Below are positions 23,731 through 35,794 of a DNA stretch of 64,000 nucleotides, piece by piece. The position numbers and the translations under genes were made by a program. The notes under the pieces were generated by a model. It had not been told where the DNA came from, ran no database searches, and saw only the letters and a program-made list of their open reading frames with translations. Every line of letters starts with the position of its first letter. Positions within the stretch are counted from its first letter, which is position 1. This DNA comes from Mallotus nudiflorus. Its lineage: Eukaryota; Streptophyta; Magnoliopsida; Malpighiales; Euphorbiaceae. The stretch is taken from NCBI GenBank assembly GCA_947683625.1, contig CANTUR010000066.1, positions 4,622,001 to 4,686,000 on the forward strand, given 5' to 3'.

Positions 23731-25205
23731 TGATATATGTAATTTTTACATATATTTTAAGTTGAATTTTAATGAGTTTTATCATAGTTTTAGGCTAATA
23801 ATAATTATATTTTAGGAATTCTAGTTTAATTAGGAAATATTTTTAGTTTAAAGTTTTAATTAGGTTTTAATTGTTTTTGGTTTAATATAAGTTTAATCAG
23901 TAGTTTTGATTAAGTATAGATTAATATCCATTTTTGTAGGAAATTTGAAAAAGAATTCCCAAAATTCAAGGATTTGACATGACATGGTTGTGGCATGAGC
24001 ATGCTTGTGCCTATGTCATGAACTAAAAGGAAGTTTAGTGAGTCATGACTTAGAGCACAACCATGTTGTAGGCCATGCCATCATTTGAATCATAAGGAGC
24101 TTGTGAAATGGGAACCATATAGTCATGCCTTAGACTTTGTCCTTTACTGCCCACTTTGAAGAATTTATGAAGAAGCAACATGGTTTTAAGCACGACCATG
24201 TGCTAGGTCGTGTCATGATATGGGTAACAATGCTTGAATTCAAGCACAACTATGTTGGGGCCATTCCAAAAGAATTGAATTAACATGAGTAAAGACATGG
24301 CCGTGTTATGGGCCATGTTGAAGAAAAGAAGTTTTACTTAACGCAAAGGATTGGGAATTCAAAAACTATTAGGTCTTTATCAAGTTTTTCCTATATAAAG
24401 GGATATTCAGGAGTATTATTATTCATTCATCAACACTTTTTGAAGCAACAAATAAGGGCTAAAGCAAGGATCTAAGAAGAAATGCACAAGATTTAAGAGT
24501 TTTATTAATTCTTTCTTTTTCATCTTTAATCTTTTTAATTATATTTGTGATTTTTTCCATAAGAAATATATGTGGCTAAACTTCTTTTAGGATTTAGATT
24601 AGGAGTAGCTATTTCATTATGTGATTGAACATAAATCTTTATTAATTTAATTTTTAATTTTTTTGAGTTGTGATTAACTTTTTCTTTCATTCTTACCCAG
24701 TTTGTTTGCATGTTTATGGGTAAATTAACTAACAAGAGTTAGGAGAATTCACTAACTTAAGACTCACAAGACCTAAACCACTTAGCCACGATAGTAGGCA
24801 ACCTCTTTATAGGTAAACTAATTGTTAAGGAACTTAATAAGTTTTGATTAACTTCTTAATTATAAGAGTAGATTAAATCTTAATCTTAATGTTCTTAATT
24901 GAGCTTGAGTAAGCCTTTAGATATTTTACAACAATTAACCTTAACTGAAAGGAAGGTGTTTAATACTTAAGTTTTTATGATTTGATTTGAATAATGAAGC
25001 TAAACCTAAGCTTTTTATTTTAATTTATTGATTTTCTCTTTATTTTTATTGTTTATAATATATTTTAATTCCCTGAATTACATTGTTTAATTTGCTAGCT
25101 AAGATTATAGGTAGAAATATTAGTAATCAATATTCAATCCTTGAGGGAACGATGACTCTTTATAGTGCAATTCACAATCTGTGCACTTGCGGGTTTTGAA
25201 TAAAA
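23731..25205 (+). mobile_element. Gypsy LTR, first copy
   Basis: Starts TGATATATG and ends near GTGCACTTGCGGGTTTTG, followed by a PBS-like site. It is a direct repeat of 28223-29490: shared blocks include TTTAATTATATTTGTG, a TGATTGAACATA block, and GTTTGCATGTTTATGGGTA or its variant. Between about 23980 and 24330 a motif like CACGACCATGT..GGCCATG recurs five or so times at 50-60 base spacing. A TATA-like CTATATAAAG sits at 24391-24400. Confidence 0.75.
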
Positions 25206-25210
25206 GTTTT

Positions 25211-25228
25211 TAGCACTATTACCAGGGA
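25211..25228 (+). promoter_or_regulatory. Decayed primer-binding site (tRNA-Asp type)
   Basis: TAGCACTATTACCAGGGA aligns without gaps to the common tRNA-Asp PBS of plant gypsy elements. Every difference is a G-to-A or C-to-T transition, the pattern left by cytosine methylation and deamination. Confidence 0.65.
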
Positions 25229-27300
25229 TTGCCAATGCTGATATTAATTTTATTTTTACTTATCTTAGACTAGCATTTTATTTTATTTTTTTTTATAAAG
25301 TAGATAAATAATTCATTCTAGATAATGATGAATTTTCTTATTAATTTTTTAGGTATAATGCATGTAATCCTATATATAATGTAGAACATATCCCATTTAA
25401 TTATATTTCATATTATTTTGAGGTTTTTAATTGGTGTGGAGAGAACCATAATGGGGTAGATTACCCGTATTATTCATATTCACCTCCACTATCTCACTAT
25501 AACCTATCTTGGAGTAGTTGTGTGGATCACACTTAGATTTATCAACAAGAATATAAGTTGAATCATAAGGCAATGTTAGAAAACTTCATTCAAGAGGAAA
25601 CCAAGAAAATTGAAAATAATTCTTGGAGATCAAGTTGAAGCAATTTATGTCTAAAATGGATGCACAAAAGAAGCTCTAATGAGGATCAAATTGCAATTAG
25701 ATCAAATTGCAGAAAGTAAAAATGTATGCTTCTAAAAATTTTAAATGTGTGCACCTATGAATTGCTCAAAGCAACCAGCACAAGGAGAAAGTGTATGGGA
25801 TGATGAGAACACTTTGAGTTAAGATGATGAAGTCACTTTTGAGTTATGCCATAATAAGCAAGAAGAGATAATCACCAATAAAATCAAAAAAGTCTCCAAG
25901 TATAAGAATCAGTCTATACACATCAAATATGATAAGGTACAACATCACTCCACTTAATTTAAAAATGAGTTGGATGAGAAAATTCTAACATTCCTTAAAG
26001 CTACATAGGATGATGATGAGCCATCTTTAAATACCAATGCATATGTTCCATGACCTATTACAATGATATATAAGGAATCCATGAAAGGTTGGATTATCTG
26101 AGAACCCACATGAGAAGCCTTAAGTTCTTTAACTCTAGAACCAAAGATTTGGATTTGGAGTCCGCACTTTATTACATGAGCATAAGGGAGCCTAAAAAAG
26201 AAAGAAAAGGAAGATACTTCCAAGAACACTTCCTTATGTTCAGTTGTACCTATGATACTTCATATTTAATGGGAAAAGTTGAGGACTTAAAATTAGCATT
26301 TGTTGGAAGGCAAACCACCATGTTTCGATTTTTTTTTTCTTTCCTTTAAGTTTATTTTTGGTTTATTTTTCTTTTTTATTTTTCTTAGTTTTTGTTATTT
26401 TATTGTATAGGTCATCAAGTATTTGGAGCAAGTGCAAAAGGAAGAAAAAGTTTATTAGGCTATTATACATAAAATATTTGAAGAATAAAATATTTTAGTT
26501 AATAATTTTATTTGTTATTGAAAATATAATTAATTTAAGATAAAATAAAAAATTTGTTATATATTATCTTAAATTAATCATATTTGTTATAACAATTAAA
26601 ATTATAATAAAAAAATGTTAAACTATTTTTATGTTCAAATATTTTTTTAAATAGCCTAATTTGTAAAAATATATTTTTTTTTCAAATTTTCCAATTTAAA
26701 TTTGATTGAGTTTTGAAAATTTTTTAAAATTTGACATCAGTTATAATATTGACAAAATTGAATGAGTTTTTTCCTTATAATTTTTTTTTATTCATTTATG
26801 ATATATTAATTGAAATTGTTTATTTGAAAATAATTAAAAATAGTTAATTAGTTTTATTTATCATTGACAATATAACTAATAATTTAAGAAAAATATTATT
26901 TTTATTTTTATTTTTAAAAATTATTTGGTGAGTTATATAGTTATTATGAGAGTTAAATAATAAAAGAAGTCAAAAATAAAAATATTACTTATTTAAAATA
27001 TCAAAAAGAACATTTTTTTTATAGTTTTTTATAACATTTTTTATAGTTTTAGGATTGAAATGTAAAAAAAAGTTTGATTTTAAGGGTTGACTAATGACAA
27101 ACTGCTTTGATTGATGATTAGGACTAATAGTAAGTTTTTTTTTTTAAAAAAAAACCTTATATAACTTTATTGTAAAAAAAAATTTATTGTAGTACTTAAT
27201 TGGAAAAAATGATATAATTTATAGAACTAACAGTTCTATTATCTTTAAATCATTATTCTTATAATAATTTCTCCTATCACTCCATCTCATTACTGTTTAT
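25229..27300 (+). mobile_element. Degenerate internal region of the gypsy element
   Basis: About 2 kb between the two LTRs with many stops. At 25420-25560 a +-strand frame gives NHNGVDYPYYSYSPPLSHY, reminiscent of the Tyr/Pro/Asn-rich gag segment of these elements. No protease, RT or integrase motif was seen, so the element is either non-autonomous or gutted. 26350-27250 is AT-rich without recognisable content. The frame at 26089-26349 is unsupported. Confidence 0.5.
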
Positions 27301-27304
27301 TAGG

Positions 27305-27595
27305 TCAACCTCTAAAACCCCTCCAAAGAGACCACCAATTGTCCTGAAATTTTCCATGGATGGTTGGTTTTATGGTAGTCCATGAACCAGAATAGGGAAA
27401 AAGTAAATCAATAGCTTCCAAAACCATAGCAGGTAGCCATTCATTTATCACAAGTAGTTGATTATTTATTGAGCATGGCTTGCCACTTATGATTTCGTCT
27501 GTTCCTTCTTCTTTGTCAAAATTAAATATGTAAAACCTTTCTTTAATTTTAATTACTAAGAATTCCTTATTTAGTGTTTGTGTGAAAATTTGCAT
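27305..27595 (-). pseudogene. Fragment of LINE ORF1 / DUF4283-like domain
   Basis: A minus-strand frame of 96 codons contains FNFDKEEGTDEIISGKPCS followed by NNQLLVINEWLPAM. This fits the DUF4283 pattern (a short FxF..E..V..G.PW, then NxLLVLxxW) found at the N-terminus of plant LINE ORF1 proteins. No zinc knuckle, endonuclease or RT follows, so it is a scrap inside the gypsy element. It is recognised by pattern only. Confidence 0.55.
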
Positions 27596-27599
27596 TATT

Positions 27600-28222
27600 A
27601 GTTAGGCATTTTATTTTGTTATTTAGTAGTTTTTTTATATTTTAGTTGGTTTTGTTTAGTTAGTTTTTTTTTATTTTATTTATATGTTTTAGGTTGGTAG
27701 GGATTCTTAATGAATAAATTTAGATGAAAAGTCATGTTTTGGGTGAGAAGATTCAGTTGTTGTCGTATGGGACTTGAGATCATAGCTCCTGATTGTCAAA
27801 AGATTCAATTCCCATCATAACTAAGGCTACGACTGCAGCTGAGAAATACAGGAAACATTGTCATCGCTAGAGCTGCCATCATAGCCCTATGATAAATTGA
27901 ATTTTTAGGACGTGGCATTGATGCATTTTATAGGGAAGCACCTCAACTCTTCATAAGGGCTTTAAATGCATCACTTTACAAAAGATTTGGAGGGTAGAAA
28001 GTGATTGGAAAAACACAAGAAATTTGGGAGAAATTCAAGAGAAATCAGGAAGATCACAATTTGTAGTTTTTACGTTCTTCTTTCCTCTTTATTCTTGTAA
28101 TTTTCGTGGGATATTTTCAGAGTTTTGTTGTGTATTTTTATAACACATTAGGCTAAATTTATATTGGTTAGGGATTGATGATTTATCATGAATTAGTTTG
28201 CCTTATTTAATGAATTATTAGT
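27600..28222 (+). other. LTR-like remnant upstream of the second gypsy LTR
   Basis: No gene. The end of the stretch (GGTTAGGGATTGATGATTTA, then TTTAATGAATTATTAG) resembles the R/U5 part of other gypsy LTRs. It runs directly into TGATGTGTG at 28223 with no polypurine tract, so the DNA just before the second LTR is not a normal element 3' end. Confidence 0.4.
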
Positions 28223-29490
28223 TGATGTGTGTTATTTTAACATATATTTCGAGTTGAATTTTGAATAATAAATTAGTTTGGTTTGGGTAAAATTTAAGTT
28301 AATTAGGAAATATCTTAGGTTTAGTATTTAATTTGGATTTTAATTATTTTTATTGAATTTTGGTCACATAAGGAGTTTATTTTAAGTGCATAATTAGTTT
28401 TCTTTCTTATATAGCAGATTTTATTAAAGAATTCCTACAGATTAATAATTTAGGTGATGTGGCTATGACATAGCCATGTTGAGCCTGCGTCTGTCTTTGG
28501 AACTGAAGAATTGAAGTACATGATTGTTAGCACAGTCATATATCAACCCATGCTAGCTACTACTCTCTTGAAGATTTACGAAGATATGTAGCACAGTTTT
28601 GACATGGGCTATTTCAAATCGTGCCAAAAAGAAGCAAATTGACATGAGATGGAACACGACCATGTTGAACAAAAAGAAGTTTTTCCTAAGAGAAATGGAT
28701 TATGAATTCAAGGGCAATCAGGTCTTCCATCAAGTTCTCCTATAAAAGGAATACTGAGAAGTATTTTAAGGGATTCCATTCACTCATCCTTGAAGAGATA
28801 ACAAGAGCTAATAAGGATTGGAGGAGACTTATTCAAGATTTAAAGAGTTTTATCATTATTTTCTTCTTCATCTTTATTTCTTTAATTATATTTGTGTTCT
28901 TCACCATAATTATGTCTGGATAAACTCCATTTAGAGTTTAAGTTAGGAGTAATTACTAATCCATGATGTGATTGAACATATGTTTTTATTATTTAATTTG
29001 ATTTTCGGTTAATTCTATGAGCTTAACTTAATTTATGCTTTCATTACTAGCCAGCTTATTTGCATGTTTATAGGTAGATTCACTAATAAGAGTTAGGGGA
29101 ATTTACTAGCTTTAAACTCATAGGACTTAGACCACTCAACCACGAGAGTATGTAGGCTCTTTAAGGGTAAAATAATTGTTAAGAAACTTAACGAGTTAAG
29201 ATTAATATCTTAATTTTTATTTATCATGAGATTAGGTTAAACTTTAATCTTAACATGCTTTATTGAACTCGAGAGAGTCTTTAAGTATTTTAGAATAATT
29301 TCCCTTAACTTAAATCAATGTTTAATTTGTTTAAGTGTTCATGATCGAATTGGAATAGTGAAATTAGACCTAGGCTCTAAGCTTTTAATAACTAAGATTA
29401 TAAGTAAAAATAATAGTACTCAATATCCAATTATCAATGAAATGATAACTCTTTATACTGCAATTCATGATCTGTACACTTATAGTTTTG
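28223..29490 (+). mobile_element. Gypsy LTR, second copy
   Basis: A direct repeat of 23731-25205 with substantial divergence and indels, ending near CTGTACACTTATAGTTTTG. Unlike the first copy it is not followed by a PBS-like site. 29490-29585 is short AT-rich DNA up to the target duplication of the next element. Confidence 0.7.
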
Positions 29491-29585
29491 AAAGCAACAT
29501 TAGTTCTTAAAAATTATGTTTATTATGCTCATTATGTTTTGATGCTTGATCACTATTAGCATAATTAAAATTAGAATTTAGGTTG

Positions 29586-30647
29586 TGTTGACCGTAGCAA
29601 GTTATCAATTTTGATTTTGATATTAACAAGCCTAATTTTGAGCAACTAATGTGTTTTCTTCGAGTGTGTATAAGTTAGGAGTAATTTGGAAGTCAAAAAA
29701 ATAATAACCTATCAAAGAAAAATCATTCCAAAAAGTCATCATAAGTACTATCTCAACTAGACTCATCATAGGGACTAAATTGCATAAAAAAGTGCAATTC
29801 TTGTCATTGTACCGATCAGGACCAAAGTAGTCCTAATCGGGACTAGGGAAGATAAATTTTTACATAAAACTCAAGAAATGGCTAAGCCAATCCCGGTTTA
29901 ATGACCCGATCGGGACACTACTCAGACAATGATATCTCAACAGGGACTAGAGCAGAATTTCAAATACAACGGCTATTCAATACTTGACCAAGATTGATGA
30001 TATCCTGACTGGGACCTAACAAAATGGAGGTCAAAACTCCAAATTTCATTCAAATGGGCTTTGTTTTTATTTGGAATGAAATGATTGCTTCCAACATTTA
30101 TAATTGAATTGCTCAAGTATAAATATGACCTCTGAAGATTATTTTGATGCTACGAAACTTGTTTATTCATTTTATACTTTTAAGCATTTAATTAAGCTTT
30201 CTAAACTCTTTCAAAATTCATTTTATTGTTATATACTCTTATGAGAGTTTATGACTGTTAGAATAGAATTAAGTGATATTCTATTCTAAAGGATTTAGTT
30301 TAAGTGTTTAGCCTTTAAAACACTTAGGAATTTGGTTGTAGTGTGAGCCTCGAAAATACTTGTAAATTGATTTTTGAGTGAGCCTTGAAAACTCAAGTTG
30401 TATGGTTGTAAGAGTGAGCTATAAAAATCTTATATAATCTTAATATTATGAATAAGATTGTGGGTGATTGAAAATCCTAACTTAGGGATAAGTTAGGTGG
30501 AGATATAGGATTGTTGAGAATCCGAACTCCTTAAATTCTTATGTTCATCATTCTTCTTTCTTAACATTTCTTTTAATTTTTGTTCAAATCTTTTTAATTT
30601 CTTATTATTGTTCGATAGTCCTATTCACCCCCTCTAGGAATCTTTCA
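29586..30647 (+). repeat. 5' LTR of the SIRE-type element
   Basis: Starts TGTTGACCG and ends AATCTTTCA. A TATA box TATAAATA lies at 30118-30125. Upstream of it (29812-30025) GGGAC/GTCCC half-sites recur, including the palindromic ACCCGATCGGGAC near 29905. The matching copy is 38734-39809. Confidence 0.93.
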
Positions 30648-30649
30648 AT

Positions 30650-30661
30650 TGGTATTAGAGC
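30650..30661 (+). promoter_or_regulatory. Primer-binding site for initiator tRNA-Met
   Basis: TGGTATTAGAGC begins two bases after the LTR end and differs from the canonical TGGTATCAGAGC by one C-to-T change. Confidence 0.9.
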
Positions 30662-30698
30662 TTGAATTCTAGGAACTTCATTACTAGAATACAAGATC

Positions 30699-31705
30699 AT
30701 GGGGAGTGAATCACAAAACATTTCTTCAGTTAGATCATTCTTCAATTGTAGTGGTTATCCTTATTAGAAGTTCAAAATGGAGCTATACCTTGATTGTGAT
30801 ACCATTAAACTTTAGGATATTATCCTAAAAGGTTGGAAACCACCTACAACTACCATTGATGGTGTGGTAACTACTCTTGCAAGAAAGTAATGAAATAATA
30901 AAAAAAAGGAGAAAAATCATAGAAATAAAAAGGCTATGATTACTCTAGTCTCTTCCATGATAAGAGAAGAAGAAGGCAAGCTTTAACATTTTATTTCAAC
31001 CAAGGAAATGTGGGAGACTTTAGAGAACCATTATGAATGAAATATATAAGTAAGAAGCAAAAAGGTTCAAATTCATATGTATTAATATGAACTCTTCAAA
31101 ATGAAGCCTCAAGAATCAATCATGGAGATGAAAATCCATCTTAATGCTCTCCTCACAATCCTTAAGAAACTTAGAAAACATTTCTCTAAGGAAGAGGTGA
31201 ACAATAAGATTCTAAGAATCCTATCTAAGAAGGATTGAAAATCTCAGGTCACTTTAATTAAAGAAGACCTCTCTACTCTCTTAACCAATGTGCTTATTGG
31301 AAAGCTCTTAACATATGAGCTTACAATCAAACAAAAAGGTGAAGAGTAAAAAGAAAAGGAAAAAAAGAAAAAGAGCATAACACCAAAAGCTCCTTAAGAA
31401 GATAATGAAGAAAAGAGCATTAAAGATTCTAGTGATGAAGATGGTGATATTGCTATGCTTACTAGGAACTTCAAGAAGTCTTGAAAAAAAATTTCTTAAG
31501 AGCAAAGGACTCCAACAAGAAGTTTGAAGGAGATGGTAAGAAGAAAACTAAAGAAGTTACTTGCTATGAATGTAAGAAACCGTGACACATCCAAAGTGAG
31601 TGCCCCAAACTCCAATTTAAGAACAAGGGATCAAAGGATAGGAAGAAGGCCTTCAAAACTACTTGGGATGAATCCTTTGAATCTAAAGAGGAAGAGGAAT
31701 AATAA
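30699..31705 (+). pseudogene. Copia gag, degenerate
   Basis: The reading begins with ATGGGGAGTGAATCACAA at 30699 (MGSESQ) and soon meets stops. The retained gag-like pieces include a TKEMWETLENHYE-like stretch near 31000. The zinc knuckle at 31562-31603 is C-x2-C-x4-H-x4-C, but the Gly before the His has become TGA (31583-31585). The product would be the capsid/nucleocapsid of the retrotransposon particle. Confidence 0.8.
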
Positions 31706-32717
31706 GAAGTGGTCAATCTTTGCTTCATAGATCTTAAAAATGAAAAAGAGGTACCATCTACTTCTAACTCCTGTTGTGATGATTATTGCGATTATGATGA
31801 ATATGATGATGATGTTGAGATCTTTATTGTGAGCAAACTCTTACTTAAATGCAAAAGCTTATTATCTAAAAAGAAGCATTATAAGCATGAGTTAAATAGC
31901 TTAACTAAGGAATTTGAGAAGTTGAAAATTGAATTGTCTAGTATTGTTAAATCAAATGATAAACTTGATGGTGATCTAAAATCTTCTAATTCCTTGGAAA
32001 AGCAACTTAAGAAAGCTAGTGACAAAAATTAAAAAAATTTATAATGAGGTAGTTGAGCTAAAAAATTCCATATCAAAATTTCAAAGAGAAATGACTATTA
32101 AAAAATTTCATGAAAATATAATAGAATTGGATATACTAATGGAATGGCCTTATCTTCATCTTCATCATATATTAAATTTATTAAAGCATCATGCATTTCC
32201 ATTCCATTTACTTTAAAACTGATTGAGACTCAAGCTTTCGAAGCTAATAAGACTCTTATGTCAAATATTAAAGGGAAGTCTCATAAGACTCAATCCTATA
32301 TAACACAAAGAGGTAAGGCTTAAAATAGAGCACCTCAACCCAACATGCTTATATGTACACTATACACAATCACAGTAGGCACACAACACAATGCACATAA
32401 ACATGTTGCATAAATCTATTAAAATACACATTATCATTGTCAATGTATATCTCACACTTTAACTCAAAAGAGTTATATGAAGCACATACCAACACAATAT
32501 GAAAGATATGCTTCACATACTAAGAAAGCATATCATCATAGGAGAAATAAATTTGAAAATGTCATTTGTTCATATTGCATAATCAAAGGACATACCAATA
32601 ATGCATGCTTCTATTGAAGACTACATATGAATTTACTTTCTATAGATTATCTTGAGACTAACCAACTTAGACAAAAAAAGGTTTGGATTCAAAAGAACCT
32701 TAGATTATTTTGTGTAG
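31706..32717 (+). pseudogene. Gag C-terminus to protease linker, degenerate
   Basis: The open piece at 31709-32032 has an acidic run (DDYCDYDEYDDDVEIF), then a Lys/Leu/Glu-rich segment that looks like coiled coil. Another short open piece follows at 32019-32216. This matches the linker between zinc knuckle and protease in SIRE-type polyproteins. 32220-32717 has no clean frame. Confidence 0.6.
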
Positions 32718-33134
32718 GTGTTCTTGAAATCCACAAAAATGAAAAGAAAGTGGTATCTTGATAATGGATGTTCAAGGCACATGATGGGAGACAAGGAGCA
32801 ATTTAACAAACTTGATGCTAACAATAGAGGACATGTCACATTCAGAGACAATGCAAAAGGAAAGATTATTAGCATTGGAGAAATAGGTAATCCTCAATCC
32901 TTATCTATACATCATGTGTTGTTTATTGATGGTCTTTAACATAATTTGCTTAGTATGAGTCAATTATGTGACATGGAAAATAAGGTGACCTTCTATCCTA
33001 GAAATTTCTTCATTAGTAGCCTTGATAAAAATAAAGTAATTTTTAGTGGTGAAAGATTATACAATGTTTATATTATTAATTTAAATAAGATTGACAACAA
33101 AGACATTAAAATGCTTAATTTCTATTTCCTATGA
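32718..33134 (+). pseudogene. Copia aspartic protease, inactive
   Basis: WYLDNGCSRHMMGD matches the copia protease active site, usually LDSGCSRHMTG, with the Ser after the catalytic Asp changed to Asn. A stop at 32937-32939 splits it from MLSMSQLCDM (32946 on), the usual LLSISQLCD-type continuation. Confidence 0.85.
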
Positions 33135-33720
33135 CTTATAGACATGGCATAGAAGTTTGTGACATGCAAATTTTAAGCTTTTGAATGATCTTTGTAAACA
33201 TGAACTTGTGATTGGTTTACCTAAACTTGAATTCACTAAAGATAAACCTTGTGATGCTTGTCAAAAGGGAAAACAATCAAAGCCCTTATTTAAGCTAAAA
33301 AATGTAGTGTTTATTTATAGACCACTTGAACTTATACATATGGATTTATTTAGACCAACTAGAATTACTTGTCTTAGTAGAATACACTATGCATATGTAT
33401 TGGTTGATGACTACTGTAGATTTACTTGGGTGTATTTTCTTGCTTATAATAATGATGCATTTAAAGCTTTTGAAAATTTTGCAAAAAGATTTCAAAAAGA
33501 AAAAGGTTTTTGTATTTCTTTTCTTAGAAGTGATCATGGAACCAAATTTAAAAATGAATTTTTCAAAAATTATTGTAATGAAAATTATGTTTTACATACT
33601 TTTCGTCTCCTAGAACTCCTCAACAAAATATGGTAGTCAAAAGGAAAAATAGAACTTTTATGGAAATGGCTAGAACAATGCTTTATAAGTATAACTTGCC
33701 TTTATACTTTTAGGTGGAAG
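33135..33720 (+). pseudogene. Copia integrase, inactive
   Basis: The GAG-pre-integrase zinc region is visible: WHR at about 33147, then CDACQKGKQSKPLF near 33250. The catalytic core follows with HMDLFRP (first Asp) and LRSDHGTKF (second Asp). The expected catalytic Glu in the VVERKNR block reads Lys (VVKRKNR, about 33630-33650), a single G-to-A-type change. Stops and a frameshift separate the pieces. Confidence 0.85.
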
Positions 33721-34340
33721 TTGTTAACACATCTTATTACATTTCAAACTGAGTTTTCAAAAACCAATTTTGTATAAAATATTTTATGAGCTATGGAACA
33801 ATAGAAAACCCAAAATCTCATATCTAAGAGTATTTGGATGTAAGTGTTTTATATTAAACACTAAGGATAATCTTAGAAAATTTTATTCCAAAGCCAATGA
33901 AGGAATTTTTCTAGGCTATTCTATTTCTAGTAAAACATATAAAGTTTGTAATAAAAAAACTCTAATAGTTGAAGAATTAATGCATATTATTTTTTATAAA
34001 TCAAACTCACTTAACCCTAAAAAGGATGCTTGTAGTGTTGATGATCTTATAGGTGAAAATGAAATTGCAAATTCTCAAGAAGAAAATGCTAGTAAGCCTT
34101 TAAAACTTAAAGGTCTAAGCAAGGAGGACAATGAGGATATATTTTAACCTACCTTAAAGGATGAACTTCTAAAAGATTAGTAATTTAAGAAAGCTCATCC
34201 ATAAAACCTCATCATAGGTGGCACAACAAAAGGGGTAACTACTAGATCTAAACTTAAGTCTATTGTTAATCTAACCTTAATTTCTCAAATTGAACCAAAA
34301 AATGTTGATGATACTTTGTGTGATGAATTTTTGGTCCTTA
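33721..34340 (+). pseudogene. Integrase C-terminus and pre-RT linker
   Basis: The open piece 33770-34147 contains YLRVFGCKCFILNTKDNLRK and a GIFLGYSISSKTYKV block, the GKFDPKS..FLGYS-type region after copia integrases. An acidic linker follows. Confidence 0.75.
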
Positions 34341-35090
34341 CTATACAAGAAGAGTTAAATCAATTTGAGAGAAATAAAATTTGAACCTTGGTTCCTAAAC
34401 CAAAACATCATCCTATTAGGCACCAAATCAATGTTTAGAAATAAGATGAATAAGTAAAGTATCATAACTAGGAACAAAACTAGAATAGTAGCTAAAGGTT
34501 ATAATAAAACAGAAAGCATTGATTATGATGAAACTTTTGCCCTTGTTGTAAGGTTAGAAGCTATTAGAATGCTACTTGCATTTACATTATTCATAGATTT
34601 TAAATTTTATCAAATGACGGTTAAAAATGCATTTCTAAATGCTTTTGTTGAAGAGGAGGTATATGTTGAGCAACCTCAAGGTTTTAAAAATTTTGATTCT
34701 CCAAATCATTTTTTAAATTATTAAAAGCATTGTATGGATTAAAACAAGCTCCAAGAGCTTGGTATGAAAGATTAAGCAACTTCTTACTAGAGAAAAGTTT
34801 CTCTAAAGGAAAAATTGACATAACTCTTTTCATAAAGAAATCAAAGCATAATTTATTAATTGTTCAAATATATGTTGTTGATATTATTTTCAGTGCTACT
34901 AACCATTGCTTATGTGAGGAATTTTCTAAGCTAATGCAAGGAGAATTCGAGATGAGTATGATGGGAGAACTAAAATTCTTTTTAGATTATAAATTAACTA
35001 ATGAAAAGATAGGATTTTCATCAATTAAAAAAAATATACAACAGACCTTCTCAGAAAGTTTGGTATAGATGGAGCTAAGACAAGTAAAAC
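34341..35090 (+). pseudogene. Copia reverse transcriptase, inactive
   Basis: Pieces in order: a region equivalent to TKWVFRNKM near 34420, a DYDETFALVVRLEAIRMLLA stretch near 34520, KNAFLNAFVEEEVYVEQPQG near 34625, then MYGLKQAPRAWYERL at 34730. The YVDD box reads YVVD (near 34870), so one catalytic Asp is lost. Frameshifts lie at about 34420 and 34710. Confidence 0.88.
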
Positions 35091-35794
35091 TCTAATGAGC
35101 ACCATAACCAAACTCAACAAGGATGAGAATGGCAAACCGATTGATGAAAATAAATTTAGAGGTATGATCGAATCCCTTCTTTATTTAACTACTAATAGAC
35201 CTGATATTATGTTTGGTACTTGCTTATGTGCTAGATTTCAATCAAGTCCTAGATAGTCTCATTTAAATGCTATCAAAAAATTTTTTAAATATCTTTGTGG
35301 TACAATGTATTTAGGACTTTAGCATCCTAAGAGTTCTTCCTTTGACTTGATTAGTTATTCTAATGTGGACTTTACCGGTAGCTTACTAGATAGAAAGAGT
35401 ACTTCTGGAACTTATCAATTTTTAGGACAATGTTCAATCTTTTAGTTTAATAAGAAACAAGTTTCGATTGTCTTATCCACTACTGAAGTTAAATATATTG
35501 CAGCAAGTCTTTGTTGTTCACAAGTCTTATGGAAAAAAAATTTTGTTAGACTATGGTATAAAACTTGATCACATTCCAATCAAATATGATAATACAAGTG
35601 CTATTAACTTTAAAGAGAATCTAATTCAACATTATCATTTTTTGCATGATCATATTCAAATTGATAACATCTTACTTGATTTTGTTCATACAAAAAATCA
35701 ACTTGCTAATATCTTCACCAAACCTCTCAATGAAGAGAGATTGAATTTCATTAAACATGAACTTGGAATGATTGATTTTTCTAGTCTGTTTTAA
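35091..35794 (+). pseudogene. Copia RNase H and polyprotein C-terminus
   Basis: The final open piece has KYDNTSAINFKENLIQHYHF and FVHTKNQLANIFTKPLNEER, the standard copia end (NxxSAI.L..NP..H, then TKDQLADIFTKPL). Upstream stops occur in the region equivalent to LLYLTATRPDI and SAEAEYIAA. The frame ends at 35794. Confidence 0.87.

Noticed and set aside
33326..33613. Second frame over the integrase
   Set aside because: Out-of-frame shadow of the integrase core.
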